Shown in pieces: positions 10,191 through 19,686 of a stretch of 64,000 nucleotides of DNA. Source of the stretch: Castanea sativa. Taxonomy: Eukaryota; Streptophyta; Magnoliopsida; Fagales; Fagaceae. The number at the start of each line of letters is the position of its first letter. The stretch's first letter is position 1. The translations under genes and the position numbers were made by a program. The DNA lies in the NCBI RefSeq assembly GCF_040712315.1, contig NC_134013.1, positions 33,453,001 through 33,517,000 of the forward strand. The letters are read 5' to 3'. The notes under the pieces were generated by a model that saw only the letters and a list, made by a program, of their open reading frames with translations, had not been told where the DNA came from and made no database searches.

Positions 10191-10631
10191 TTCCGACAAT
10201 TTAAACATTTAGAGTCAAAGTCATTTGAGATCAACATCACAACGTGTGAAGTCTTCTAATAAACCAAAATTCCCTTCGGGAAGAAAGGAGTAGAAAATCA
10301 ACACCATTGGCTTTTCCCCCATTCCATCGTTTGTGTTAGAACCATTTCAAATGAAAATTTAGAAGTCTGGTCTAGCAAAAAGTCTTCTTGAAAGATTTTG
10401 TGTTCTCCATTTTAAAGATCAAAAAAAAAATCATTTTTTCTTTTGTGTGTGTTATTCAATTTAAAATTAGAGTAGTATTTGCAAAATTTTATGGGACCAT
10501 TCAACTTTTTCTAAAGATAAGAAGTTAAATGTGTTCCACCAGCAAACCAATTATATAAAAGTTTTTAACAACTTAATAAGAACATACTTGCAACAAACTA
10601 ACAATTACGACATAATTAACCAAGCAACTAC
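10191..10631. other. Non-coding stretch, possible intron side of the PTP-like exon
   Basis: No coding potential recognised on either strand. It follows (minus strand) the splice donor of the exon at 10632-10781, but no next PTP exon was found before the LINE fragment. Confidence 0.35.
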
Positions 10632-10781
10632 CTGGTTCCAGCCAAGAGGGTTAAGGTTTGCATCCGAAAGATCATGAGGTAAGCATGGTATGACATCTGA
10701 ATAGCGATTTTTGCTCAAATCAACACTGTCAAGAGCCACAGTACATCTTCTCCTTATCTGAGATGGTGTTATTCTATTGGC
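10632..10781 (-). pseudogene. Isolated exon of a protein tyrosine phosphatase-like gene
   Basis: Read on the minus strand, a 150-bp block is open for exactly 50 codons. A TTCTAG acceptor precedes it and a CAG|GTAG donor follows, both in phase 0. The peptide ANRITPSQIRRRC then VALDSVDLSKNRYSDVIP matches my recollection of the substrate-side start of plant PTP1 (NLSKNRYSDV motif). PTP1 removes phosphate from tyrosine and acts on MAP kinases. The last third (CLPHDLSDANLNPLGWNQ) departs from the usual PTP continuation. No catalytic HCxxGxGR exon was found between the PORR gene and 13 kb, so this looks like a stranded fragment. Retained splice sites argue for DNA duplication rather than retrocopying. 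The assignment rests on a short motif. Confidence 0.5.
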
Positions 10782-11539
10782 CTAGAATCACACATGACAA
10801 AACTTAGTACTGTAATTGAAAGAAACATTATTAAAAGTTAAAGCAAATAACTATTTGGACAATTACCCCCCATCTTTCTGTCTCTGTGAACAGACAGTCA
10901 GACACCCAATATCCAACCTAGTTGTGTAACTAAAGCCTTCACGCCCATCAATAGGAAGTCTGGTTTAATATTCTCTACTTTGTGCCTCTACCTTGCAAAT
11001 GCAGAAGACAATTATACACAAATATGTTCTTTCCTAGATTACATTTTAAAAAATAAATAAAAGGACCCTCTTCCCAACTTCCAGACTTTCCTTAAACCAA
11101 TTCTATCACAAGAACGCAGTAACCAGCTGGATATTAAGTCAGCAGCCAAATTTCAGTATGATTTGTGCAATGAATTAATAACATATGTTAAGAGAATTTG
11201 ATTCAAACTTAACAATCTGTATTGCAGCTAACATGCAGATTTGCCCATGGTTCCTACTTCTTAGCCTCAACATTCATTAGCAATGAAGACATCATGTAAG
11301 ATTTATCTACCCTCAAGAAATGCAATTTTATTATGTGAAAATCACCACAAGGGCTTTGAATGTACAAGCCAAGACATATTATCATTTAAATACTCCTCCC
11401 CAAGCAAATTGGCCTACATTTCTAATATTCATTACCTCCATTTTAAGGGATTAAAAGGATAATACAGCATAAAAACTTATTTCAAATTCACCCCAATCAA
11501 AATGTTCTGCACTATACTTGTTGCATCAGCTCCACAACC
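10782..11539. other. Non-coding stretch
   Basis: AT-rich with no recognised exon, repeat boundary or ORF. It is upstream of the PTP-like exon on the minus strand and might be old intron sequence. Confidence 0.35.
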
Positions 11540-12303
11540 CTAACAACTAGAGGTAAGATGCAATCACCAATTGGGCCAGCCACCAACTGCTACCTTAGTG
11601 CCTTTCACCAGTTCTTCCTTCAAATCTGATCGTTTTACAATAAGTTGAGAAGTCCCTTGCCCATTATTTTCCCTTGGAAATGTGTTTGGAAGGTTAAGGT
11701 TCCTCGGTGTGTTTCCTTCTTTGTGTGGACTGCTGTATGGGATAGGATCCTTATAGGTGACAATTTGAGAGGTAGAGGGTTGGATTTTGTTGACTGGTGC
11801 ATCATGTGCCGATGCAATGGGGAGACGGTGGATCATTTGTTTCTTCATTGTGGCAAGGCTTATCGGTTGTGGAGTTTGGTATTCAGATCTTTTGGGATCT
11901 CTTGGGTCTTGCCAAGATGGTTGCGAATACTCTTTTTGGGTGGTGGAATTGGCCTGGAAAGCATTTGTCTAGTATCTGGAATTTATCTCCATTGTGCTTA
12001 ATGTAATGCCTTTGGAGGGAGCGAAATAGGAGGACTTTTGAGAACATGGATAGCTCGGATGACCAGCTATTGGCTTCTTTTAGTGGCTCTATGTTTGACT
12101 GGTCTAGGGCTTGGGGATTCACCTCTAGTGATTCTTTCCCTATGTTCCTTAGCTCGCTCCTGTATAATTAGTATCTTTTTCTTTCTTTTTTCCTTCTTCT
12201 CTCTCTTATCCCTTTGTAATTTTCTCTCTGCCCTATGTTTTTTTATGCATAAGGTAGTGTTCTTAAATATATACCATTATTACTTATAAAAAAAAAAAAA
12301 AAA
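11540..12303 (+). mobile_element. LINE 3' end with poly(A)
   Basis: Plus-strand coding remnant of the zf-RVT region: PLPIIFPWKCVWKVKVPRC, FFVWTAVWDRI, then CIMCRCNGETVDHLFLHC with the paired cysteines and HxxxHC. It closely parallels 19000-19260 in the larger LINE below. It continues with frameshifts into RSFGISWVLP. It ends in a T-rich 3' region, TTACTTAT and a run of about 17 A at 12287-12303. It is 5'-truncated, as usual for LINE insertions. No clear target duplication was found. Confidence 0.75.
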
Positions 12304-12461
12304 GCAGTCTTTCACTGTTTCAAGTGGTTAACAATATAATAAAATTTAAAACCTTTGAAAAGTGGTCTAAATCCCACGAATTTATAAAAAAATAAAAAAA
12401 TGCAAGCATGAAATCAGAAAAAGAAGTCTGATTTTTGTGTACATACATGGTGAGTGATAAT

Positions 12462-12772
12462 TAGGGGTGGCAAATGGACTTTGACTCATCCCGCTAAAAG
12501 AGGAGCATAAACCTGATTCCAATTAACCCAATGAACTTTCGACTCATCCCCCAAACCACTCCATAAGAAATTTCATTGGAGCTGTTCAATCTGGTTAGCC
12601 ACCTTATTAGTAGGAATGGGAAATAAAGAGAGGAAATAGGTCAGCAAATTAGATAGAATACTTTTAATTAAAGTGACTTTACCTCCCTTGGATAAGTAAA
12701 TCCATTTCCATCCCGCCAATCTCCTTTTCACCTTCTCTAATATAGGGTTCATATCGTCTTCTCTCTAAATTT
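12462..12772. repeat. Second copy of duplicated LINE segment, next to a hAT-like terminus
   Basis: 12493-12772 repeats 8521-8801. Directly before it, 12462-12480 reads TAGGGGTGGCAAATGGAC, like the start of a hAT-type element, and changes into the LINE segment within about 15 bp. The LINE piece may therefore have been inserted into, or picked up by, a hAT-derived element whose other end I could not find. Confidence 0.55.
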
Positions 12773-13815
12773 GGCAACTAGAAGTATATCTAAATATTTC
12801 ATTGGGAGCGAACCCTACTTGCAACCTAAAACATCCACCAACATCTCAATATTAGAAGAAAATTATATTTGTCTAAAGGTGGGAGGGTTACCCTTCTATA
12901 CGTTTTACATTCTTTTGGTCATAAAATACGGTGTAGTGGGAAGGGATAAAAGTCTGTAGGTAGGATATATATGATAAATTTAAGTAACATTTAGTAAATT
13001 GGAATATGGCATGTACAATTATTCAGTCTACAGGTATGGGCATAAGAAAGTTGAGCACTTTAATGAAGCTTAGTAGGTGAAATTGTTGTGGCTATGCTGA
13101 GAGTAGCAGAGCCATCTTTTGAGACATACTACTGGCGTGGAATATAGGGAAACCTGAGGAAGTGTTCATCTGTAATGGTGAGATGGCCACTTGGTTTATG
13201 TTTGTGGAAAGCCATTAGCTGTGGTTGGGAGTTGTTTTTAGGATTTGTTCAGTATGTAGTGGGGGAAAGTAGCTGGAATCATCTTTGGTATGACGTGCAA
13301 TTCTGTTCTTGGTTTTATTTCTAGTATTATATACTTATGCTGAGGTTCAACTTTACAGACACTCTCCCTCCCTTGTCACCATTAATTTGCTTGACATGAT
13401 CCTCAAAAAAAAAAAAAAAATTGCTTGACATGTATTTGGATACGAAGAAATCTTTGATGGAGGTACAGAATGCAATAATTCTTAATTTCTGGAGGCCTAA
13501 TTCTGCATATTACAATTGTTCTGTGTCTTGATAGTGTATAGTGTATGTTCATTAGTCTCCATTTATAGATAATAGAGGCTGTTATAACCAAATTATTTAT
13601 ACTATCCTTTAGTGAGTGTAATCAAGCAGAGCACTGTCTTAAATATGGGGTTATGGAGTGTGGTCCATCTCAGTTCAAGTTAATGGACTTTACTATTTGC
13701 ATTTTCTTTGGTTACTGGTTTAGTCTTTTGTTTTTGGTTGCTCTGGTTCTTGGTTTTTGGGTTTTAGTTTGACATTAATATAATAAAGAAAGGCCATTGG
13801 AGAGTGCCAGTGAAA
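12773..13815. other. Non-coding stretch
   Basis: No ORF with a recognised product. There is a poly(A) run at about 13406-13420 and a T/G-rich stretch near 13690-13770 ending in AATATAATAAAG, both perhaps old retroelement tails. Confidence 0.35.
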
Positions 13816-13819
13816 CTTA

Positions 13820-13955
13820 AATTTTTTTTTTGATAAGTAACAAAGAAATTTTATTTAAAACACACAGCCCAGTACATAGGAAATGTACAAAAAGGCAAAA
13901 ACATCAAGAAACCAAATTACAAAGATCTAGCAACACAGGAAGGGAAATATAGGAA
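13820..13955 (-). repeat. LINE 3' tail remnant
   Basis: On the minus strand it ends TTTGTTACTTATC then poly(A), preceded by AATAAAATTTC and GTACATTTCCTATGTACTGG, the usual 3' ending of plant LINEs. Its 5' side is cut by the LTR retrotransposon inserted at 13961. Confidence 0.5.
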
Positions 13956-13960
13956 AAATA

Positions 13961-14289
13961 TGATGAGGACATCAAGATGCGCCAAGATTTTTCTCAAAAA
14001 AAAAATAAAATGCACCAAGCTTAGTGGTAATTTATTATGTCAGTTATCTTGATTGAGGATTTGGTGGAGTATGTTTTAATTACTTTCCTTTTATGTACTC
14101 TTTGAAAGCCTATTTATTTTGGCCCCAATAAACTTGTAAAGGAACTTGGATGAATAAAATTTTGAATTGGAAAATTTCCAATTGTTGCTTAGGTGCTGAC
14201 TCCTGAGTTTCTTTACTTGGTGCTGATGCCAGGCAGCCCTAGGTGCTGATTCTAAGGGTTTTATCTTCATTTGATATTGTTCGGCATCA
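13961..14289 (+). repeat. 5' LTR
   Basis: 329 bp, TG...CA. It carries an internal duplication of the CACCAAG word and an A-run near 13997-14010 not present in the 3' LTR. It shares with the 3' LTR the block from TTATCTTGATTGAGGATTTG to the end. Confidence 0.88.
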
Positions 14290-15173
14290 TCTTGGTATTA
14301 GAGCGTTAGATCCCCTCCACCCACAGTTACCCCCCCCCCCCCCCCCCCACAAAAAAAAAAAAAGATTTCCCAGCCAAACAGTTTCCCCAACAGCCCAAGA
14401 CAGCCACCGCCATTGTACCACCTTGAATCCACCCATCTCAAGCTATCATTCACAGCCCAGCCACTGCAGGGCCAGCATTTGTTTGAGAAACATCAAGCCC
14501 ATCAGGATCCAGTCACAAATCAATATAAGCATAAGCCCAGTCCAAACGCCGCAGGTACTGTCCAAATCTGTGATACTTCCAGTGTAGGTAAAACAAAAAT
14601 ATAGTCTGGTGGATTTAAATTTTCCATTTAAATATCATCAGTATAATTACTTGTTAGGCTAAAATTACTGGCAAAACCCTTATCATATAAGCACCTTTGT
14701 TTTGAGTTTGACTTTATTGTTGACATATTGACTGCTGGTTTGATAAGTTAGTCATAAGTTATTTCTTGCCCACCCATTGTTCAAAAAAAAAAAGAAAAAA
14801 CCAATTTTTCTTTGACCACTTTGAACCAAACAAAAAAAAAAAATGAAGAAAAGAAAGAAAGTTCCAGTAAATCCTTCATAAGTAGTTAAGCCTTGTTATG
14901 AATTGTGCAGTTTGTCCTAATAACTGGAAATTGGTTTCTTGGTTTACCTTCAATACCTTGAGTATAAGTACTACTTAACTGCAGTTTAGCTTATTGAATT
15001 ATTGACTGATTTTCCTATTCTAAAGGGTAGCCTTTGTTGAGCATCAAATTTTTGGAAGTTTTGTTTACTTATCTCAGTTGCCTTCACAACTAGAAGTCAG
15101 CATTACCTGTGCATGCATTTAATGAACATTAGTCAAGTTCTGTGTCTAGGTTGTCCATAACCCAGAGAACTCA
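14290..15173 (+). other. Retrotransposon leader between primer site and gag
   Basis: Starts with the tRNA-Met primer site. It contains a 20-bp run of C at about 14330-14348 followed by an A-run, and is otherwise non-coding leader. Open frames at 14243-14604 span the LTR junction and are low-complexity. Confidence 0.6.
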
Positions 15174-15953
15174 ATGAAATCTATGCAAGACATGTCCGCA
15201 GATATGAAACAAATGCATGCCCAACTTGATTCAATTGAGTCATCCCAAAGAGTAACCAATAACCATGAGGGAGAAGCATTCCATTCAGAAGGAAATAATG
15301 CACAACCCTTTAGGCATGACCATAGGACAGGGCCTGGCCACCATAATCATCGTGACGCTAGGGACCTTAGGGATTATGATGATAGGATGTCCAAAGTGAA
15401 AATAGAAGCACCCACCTTTGATGGTAGTCTAGACCCATGGGTTTTCACTGACTGGTTGCGTCAGATGGAACAATTTTTTGACTGGTACTATTGGGCTGAA
15501 AATAAGAAGGTTAGGTTTGCAAAAATGAAGCTTACAGGTTGGGCCAACCTTTTTTGGGAGGACCTTGAGTATACCCTCGTACTGAATCAACAACCCCTCA
15601 TTACTGATTGGCCAGAGATGAAGGTTATTCTCTTAAAGAATTACCTTCCCCCAACTTATAAGAGTTCCCTTCTCAATGAATGGGATTGCCTAAAGCAAGG
15701 CACTAGTTCTGTGATGGACCACATAGAACGGTTTAAGGAATACAAGAGGCGTTGTCAAATAGTCGAAGAGGAAGTTATAACACTTAATAGGTTTAAGAAA
15801 GGCCTAAATCCTGACCTTATGAAAGAATTAATCATCAGAGGAGTCACCTCCTTAGACCATGCCTATGAACTCACTAGAAATTATGAATTAGCAACCAAAT
15901 CCCTCTTTGTGCAACGTTCTGAGCCTTGTAGGGCCTATTCTAATCCTCACTAA
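15174..15953 (+). pseudogene. Retrotransposon gag (retrotrans_gag domain)
   Basis: An open frame of 259 residues. Residues about 75-250 form the Gypsy-type gag domain: IEAPTFDGSLDPWVFTDWLR, QMEQFFDWY, KMKLTGWANLFWEDLE, NYLPPTYKSSLLNEWDCLKQ, DHIERFKEYKRRC, RFKKGLNPDLMKELI and DHAYELTRNYELATKS. Gag proteins build the particle in which reverse transcription takes place. The frame stops before any CCHC zinc knuckle, which would normally follow, so the protein is truncated. The ATG at 15174 is the first in frame; the true start may be upstream. Confidence 0.8.
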
Positions 15954-16115
15954 TCAAATAGCAAAGGACTAGCAGTTCCACCGAACTCTAGTATTGTGTC
16001 AACTAATGGAAAAGGAAAAGGGATAGCCGTGACCCCCTCACCTTGAATTCTTGGGTGAAATGCTTTGTCAAGGCTTTGGACATGTTGCTGCCAAATTCCC
16101 CACTAGGCCCTTGCC

Positions 16116-16845
16116 ATGTTTGAACAAAAGAAGGAAGGTGATGAGGATGACTTAGAAGATGAAGTCTATGAACCCAACCTTACCCTTGATGACATTGATG
16201 ATATAGAGTGTGAGGGAGACACTCGACTTGGTTGCATTCAAATGATACCACCTCGTAACAAATCCCTTGAGAGTAGTCTTGAGAAGGCAAAGAGTGAGAA
16301 CTCCATTTCCCATGTCACCTAGCTTGCATATGATAGTCCCATCACTAGAGGCAAAAGTCCATTTGGGTCAAGCCTAGGCAGCCTTTAGGTACACTTCCTT
16401 TTTCATACCAAGATATAACACTTGAATCCATAGGATCACATAAGCATCCATAGGTTGGTAGACAATCTCAAGCAAGTAATAATCCAGATAAGACCCAGGC
16501 TAATTCAAATTATAAGAAATTTCAAGTTGGGGATTATGTCATGGTTCCAATAAGGCACTGCAAGCCTATAGTACTAGACCATTCAAAGTGTCAAAAGGGG
16601 TTGGACGAAACACATATCTTAATAATTTTCCAACTGATTACAAAGGTAGCTCCACCTCTAATACTGAGAATTTGGTTACTTATAAAGGTCCAGCAGTCGA
16701 TCACTTTCCCCATGACCTTGATAAAGCTCCTTTGACTCATTTAACACCACAAAACATCTTGCCTGATGATGCTATTTTGGATGAGCAAATCATTCCTGAT
16801 TTGTTGGAAGGGGAGACCAGAATTGGACTATACCTGGATAACTAG
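16116..16845 (+). pseudogene. Retrotransposon gag-pol spacer and integrase C-terminal remnant
   Basis: 16116-16322 codes for an acidic spacer (GDEDDLEDEVYEPNLTLDD). After stops, 16495-16560 reads KKFQVGDYVMVPIR, the GDYVMV motif found near the C-terminus of Gypsy integrases. A shift of frame then gives KGVGRNTYLNNFPTDYKGSS and LVTYKGPAVDHFPHD (16588-16720), the usual continuation after that motif. Several frameshifts and stops are present. The whole reverse transcriptase and integrase core expected between the two parts is missing. Confidence 0.7.
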
Positions 16846-16935
16846 AGAAGAGTTGCAGCAACTAGACTTTGATCTCTTCAAGTATTATGCAAAGCTATAC
16901 TCACCAGGGTCGAGTCTTTCCCACCCCAGGAGAGT

Positions 16936-17282
16936 TGATAAGGACATCAAGATGCACCAAGATTAGTGCTAATTTAAATTTCAAATTTTGAAATTTCATT
17001 TATTTTAGTTATCTTGATTGAGGATTTGGTGGAGTATGTTTTTATGTTTTAATTACTTCCTTTTATGTACTCTTTGAAAGCCTATTTATTTTGGCTCCAA
17101 TAAACTTGTAAGGGAACTTGGATGAATAAAATTTTGAATTGGAAATTTTCCAATTGTTGCTTAGGTGCTGATTCCTAAGTGTCTTTGCTTGGTGCTGATG
17201 CCAAGCAATCCTAGGTGCTGATTCCTAGGGCTTTATCTCAATTTCCCCCCGTTTATTCTTCATTTGATATTGTATGGCATCA
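16936..17282 (+). repeat. 3' LTR
   Basis: 347 bp, TG...CA, preceded by CAGGAGAGT, a weak polypurine tract. Compared with the 5' LTR it has a short extra stretch near 17235-17262 and lacks the A-rich insertion, so the two have diverged by indels as well as substitutions. Confidence 0.88.
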
Positions 17283-17354
17283 AAATATTTTTTCCATCTA
17301 AAAATGTCCCCTCAAGACTGTTTATGCATGCATTTTTGGTCTTATACTTTTGGA

Positions 17355-18401
17355 TTAAAATGGTCTTTAAATGCCTCGTTTCTCACTCTAATTCCCAAGA
17401 AAAATAATGCTATTAATGTTAAGGATTATCGACCTATTAGTTTGGTTGGGAGTGTGTACAAGCTGTTGTCTAAGGTGTTGGCAAATAGATTGAGGGTTGT
17501 GCTTGATAGTCTCATCTCTGAGTCTCAAAATGCTTTTGTTGGCGGGAGACAAATTTTGGATTCAGTGCTTATTGCTAATGAGTGCCTAGACAGCAGAATG
17601 AAGAGTCATGTTCCCGGGGTGGTTTGCAAATTGGACATCGAGAAAGCCTATGACCGTGTGAATTGGGATGCTTTGTTTTATCTGTTGGATAGGATGGGTT
17701 TTGGGGTGAGATGGAGAGGGTGGATTAAGGCTTGTATAACTACTGTTCGCTTCTCTATTATTGTGAATGGATCTCCGGTGGGCTTTTTTGGAAGCTCTCA
17801 TGGGTTGAGGCAAGGTGATCCGCTGTCCCCTCTTCTTTTCCTTCTTATCATGGAAATCCTAAGTAGGATGCTAAAGAAAACTGAGGATTGTGGTATGCTT
17901 CGTGGCTTTCTAGTGGGGCCTACTAACTCTTTAGGGGTGCGTATTTCACACTTGCTATTTGCGGATGATACCAATTTGTTTTGTGATGCGTCTAGAGATC
18001 AGTTGTTGTCCATTAAGTTGGCATTGACTTGCTTCCAAGCATTTACTAGTTTGAAAGTTAATGCAGGGAAGAGTGAGATCGTTTCGGTAGGGGAGGTTGG
18101 TAATATAGAGGCGTTGGCTATCATTCTTGGATGTAGGGTGGGTAGTCTGCCTATGAAATACCTGGGTATGCCGTTGGGCACCCCTTACAAAACAACTTCT
18201 ATGTGGAATCCTATTTTGGAGAGGATGGAGAAGAAACTCTCAGGTTGGAAGTGTCTTTACTTATCAAAGGGGGGTAGACTTACCCTGGTGAAGAGTACTC
18301 TTTCTAGCCTTCCTACATACTATCTATCATTATTTGTCCTTCCTGTTGCTGTGGCTGATAGATTGGAGCGTATTCAGAGGAAGTTTTTATGGGGATCTTA
18401 A
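17355..18401 (+). pseudogene. LINE reverse transcriptase domain
   Basis: The long open frame reaches back to an ATG at 17274 inside the LTR, but LINE coding starts near 17355 ([20 protein letters not shown]). Conserved blocks follow in order: [73 protein letters not shown], the catalytic [10 protein letters not shown], and [12 protein letters not shown] with [20 protein letters not shown]. The two active-site aspartates are present. A TAA (FLWGS-stop) interrupts it at 18399-18401, and the same frame then continues briefly with EECFKYPLVAWEKVCLP before a frameshift. It is a pseudogene, though the RT core is intact. Confidence 0.9.
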
Positions 18402-18430
18402 GAGGAGTGTTTTAAATATCCATTGGTGGC

Positions 18431-19435
18431 TTGGGAGAAGGTGTGTTTACCCATAGATTTGGTGGTTTGGGGATCAGGAAGTTAGTGCATTTTAATAAAG
18501 CCTTGTTAGGGAAATGGTTATGGAGGTTTGGGCGGGAAGGCACTCACCTTTGGAGGAGGGTTATTGCATCTAAATATGGTGAGGGTCAAGGGAGGTGGAC
18601 TACTAAAATATGTAGAAGGGCCCACGGATGTGGTCCGTGGCGTGGTATTCATGATGGGTGTGAGAGTTTCTCCAACCATGTGGCCCTAGTGGTGGGGGAT
18701 GGCACTCGTATTCTCTTTTGGCATGATAAGTGGGTTGGAGACAACTCGCTTAAAATGCTCTACCCTCAGTTGTATGTGTGTTCTAATGACAAGGAAGCTT
18801 GCATTTCTGATGTTTTATGCTATCAAGAGGGTGGTAACGATAGAATATGGAATTTGAGATTTCAGAGGGATTTTCATGAAAGGGAATTAGGGGCTGCCTT
18901 CTCTTTCCTTGAGCTCATTCAATCCCGAATCCCTAGGGGTGGCAGGAGTGACTCTTCTCATTGGGGTCTCAAAGGGAATGACAAGTTTGATATCCGGTCC
19001 TATTACAATATCATTAGGGGTGCAGCTGCCTTCAACTTTCCGTGGAAGGGTGTTTGGAAAGCTAAGATCCCTAGGAGGGTGGCATTTTTTGTGTGGACAG
19101 CGGTTCATGGGCAGATTTTTACATTGGATAATCTTAAGCTTAAGGGGTGCATTTTGGCGAATAGGTGTTGTATGTGCCATCGGAATGAGGAAACTGTGGA
19201 TCATCTTCTCCTCCACTGTCCGGTTGCTCATTCTCTGTGGGTTTATATGTTTCAAATCTTTGGGACACAATGGGTCATGCCAGGCAATGTGGAAAGCTTA
19301 ATGTATTGTTGTAGTTTTTGGCTGGGAAAATTTAATTCAAACTTATGGAAATTGGTTCCTGGTTGTTTGATGTGGATTTTCTGGAAGGAAAGAAATCGGC
19401 GCTCTTTTGAGGACACCGAGAAATCCTTGGTTTAA
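18431..19435 (+). pseudogene. LINE ORF2 C-terminal part (zf-RVT)
   Basis: Shifted one frame from the reverse transcriptase part. GGLGIRKLVHFNKALLGKWL continues the protein. Then come ILFWHDKWVGDNSL, RIWNLRFQRDFHERE, DKFDIRSYYNI, FPWKGVWKAKIPRRVAFFVW, and the zinc-binding CCMCHRNEETVDHLLLHCPV. It stops after FWKERNRRSFEDTEKSLV. The RNase H region seen in the 8927-9679 fragment is not present, so this LINE belongs to a type without it or has lost it. The ATG at 18431 is not a true start. Confidence 0.85.
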
Positions 19436-19686
19436 TTACAAGCTCTATGCCAAAAGACTTTATTTGATTGGTCTAGGTGTTGGGGCTTCTCGGATTTCTC
19501 TTCTATCGTCGAGTTTATTTCTTCTCTTAGTTTTACACTTTAAGTTTTTTCTTGTTCTTTGTTATTATTTGTTTGTTTGTTGCTTCTCCTTATGTTCACC
19601 ATCATGAACACCTTGTATTGGCTCTCTTTTGTTTTCAGTTTGTTTTAATAATATTCTTATTACCTATCAAAAAAAAAAAAAAAAAA

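Larger units (their letters stand above)
13961..17282 (+). mobile_element. LTR retrotransposon (Gypsy-like) with internal deletion, TSD AAATA
   Basis: Two LTRs (13961-14289 and 16936-17282) both begin TGAT(G/A)AGGACATCAAGATG and end GGCATCA. AAATA lies directly outside both ends (13956-13960 and 17283-17287), a perfect 5-bp target duplication. Three bases after the 5' LTR is a primer binding site, TGGTATTAGAGC (14293-14304), one base off the initiator tRNA-Met match TGGTATCAGAGC. Inside are a gag ORF, an acidic spacer and the C-terminal end of an integrase-type polyprotein. Protease, reverse transcriptase, RNase H and the integrase core are absent. It could only move with help from a relative. 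Confidence 0.9.
17283..19686 (+). mobile_element. 5'-truncated LINE with reverse transcriptase and poly(A) tail
   Basis: Plus-strand L1-type LINE. Coding starts at about 17355 and runs through reverse transcriptase, linker and zf-RVT to a 3' end, TTATTACCTATC followed by 18 A (19669-19686). The LTR retrotransposon lies at its 5' side. The LINE's 5' half (endonuclease and start of ORF2) is absent. No direct repeat flanking the poly(A) was found upstream. Confidence 0.85.
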
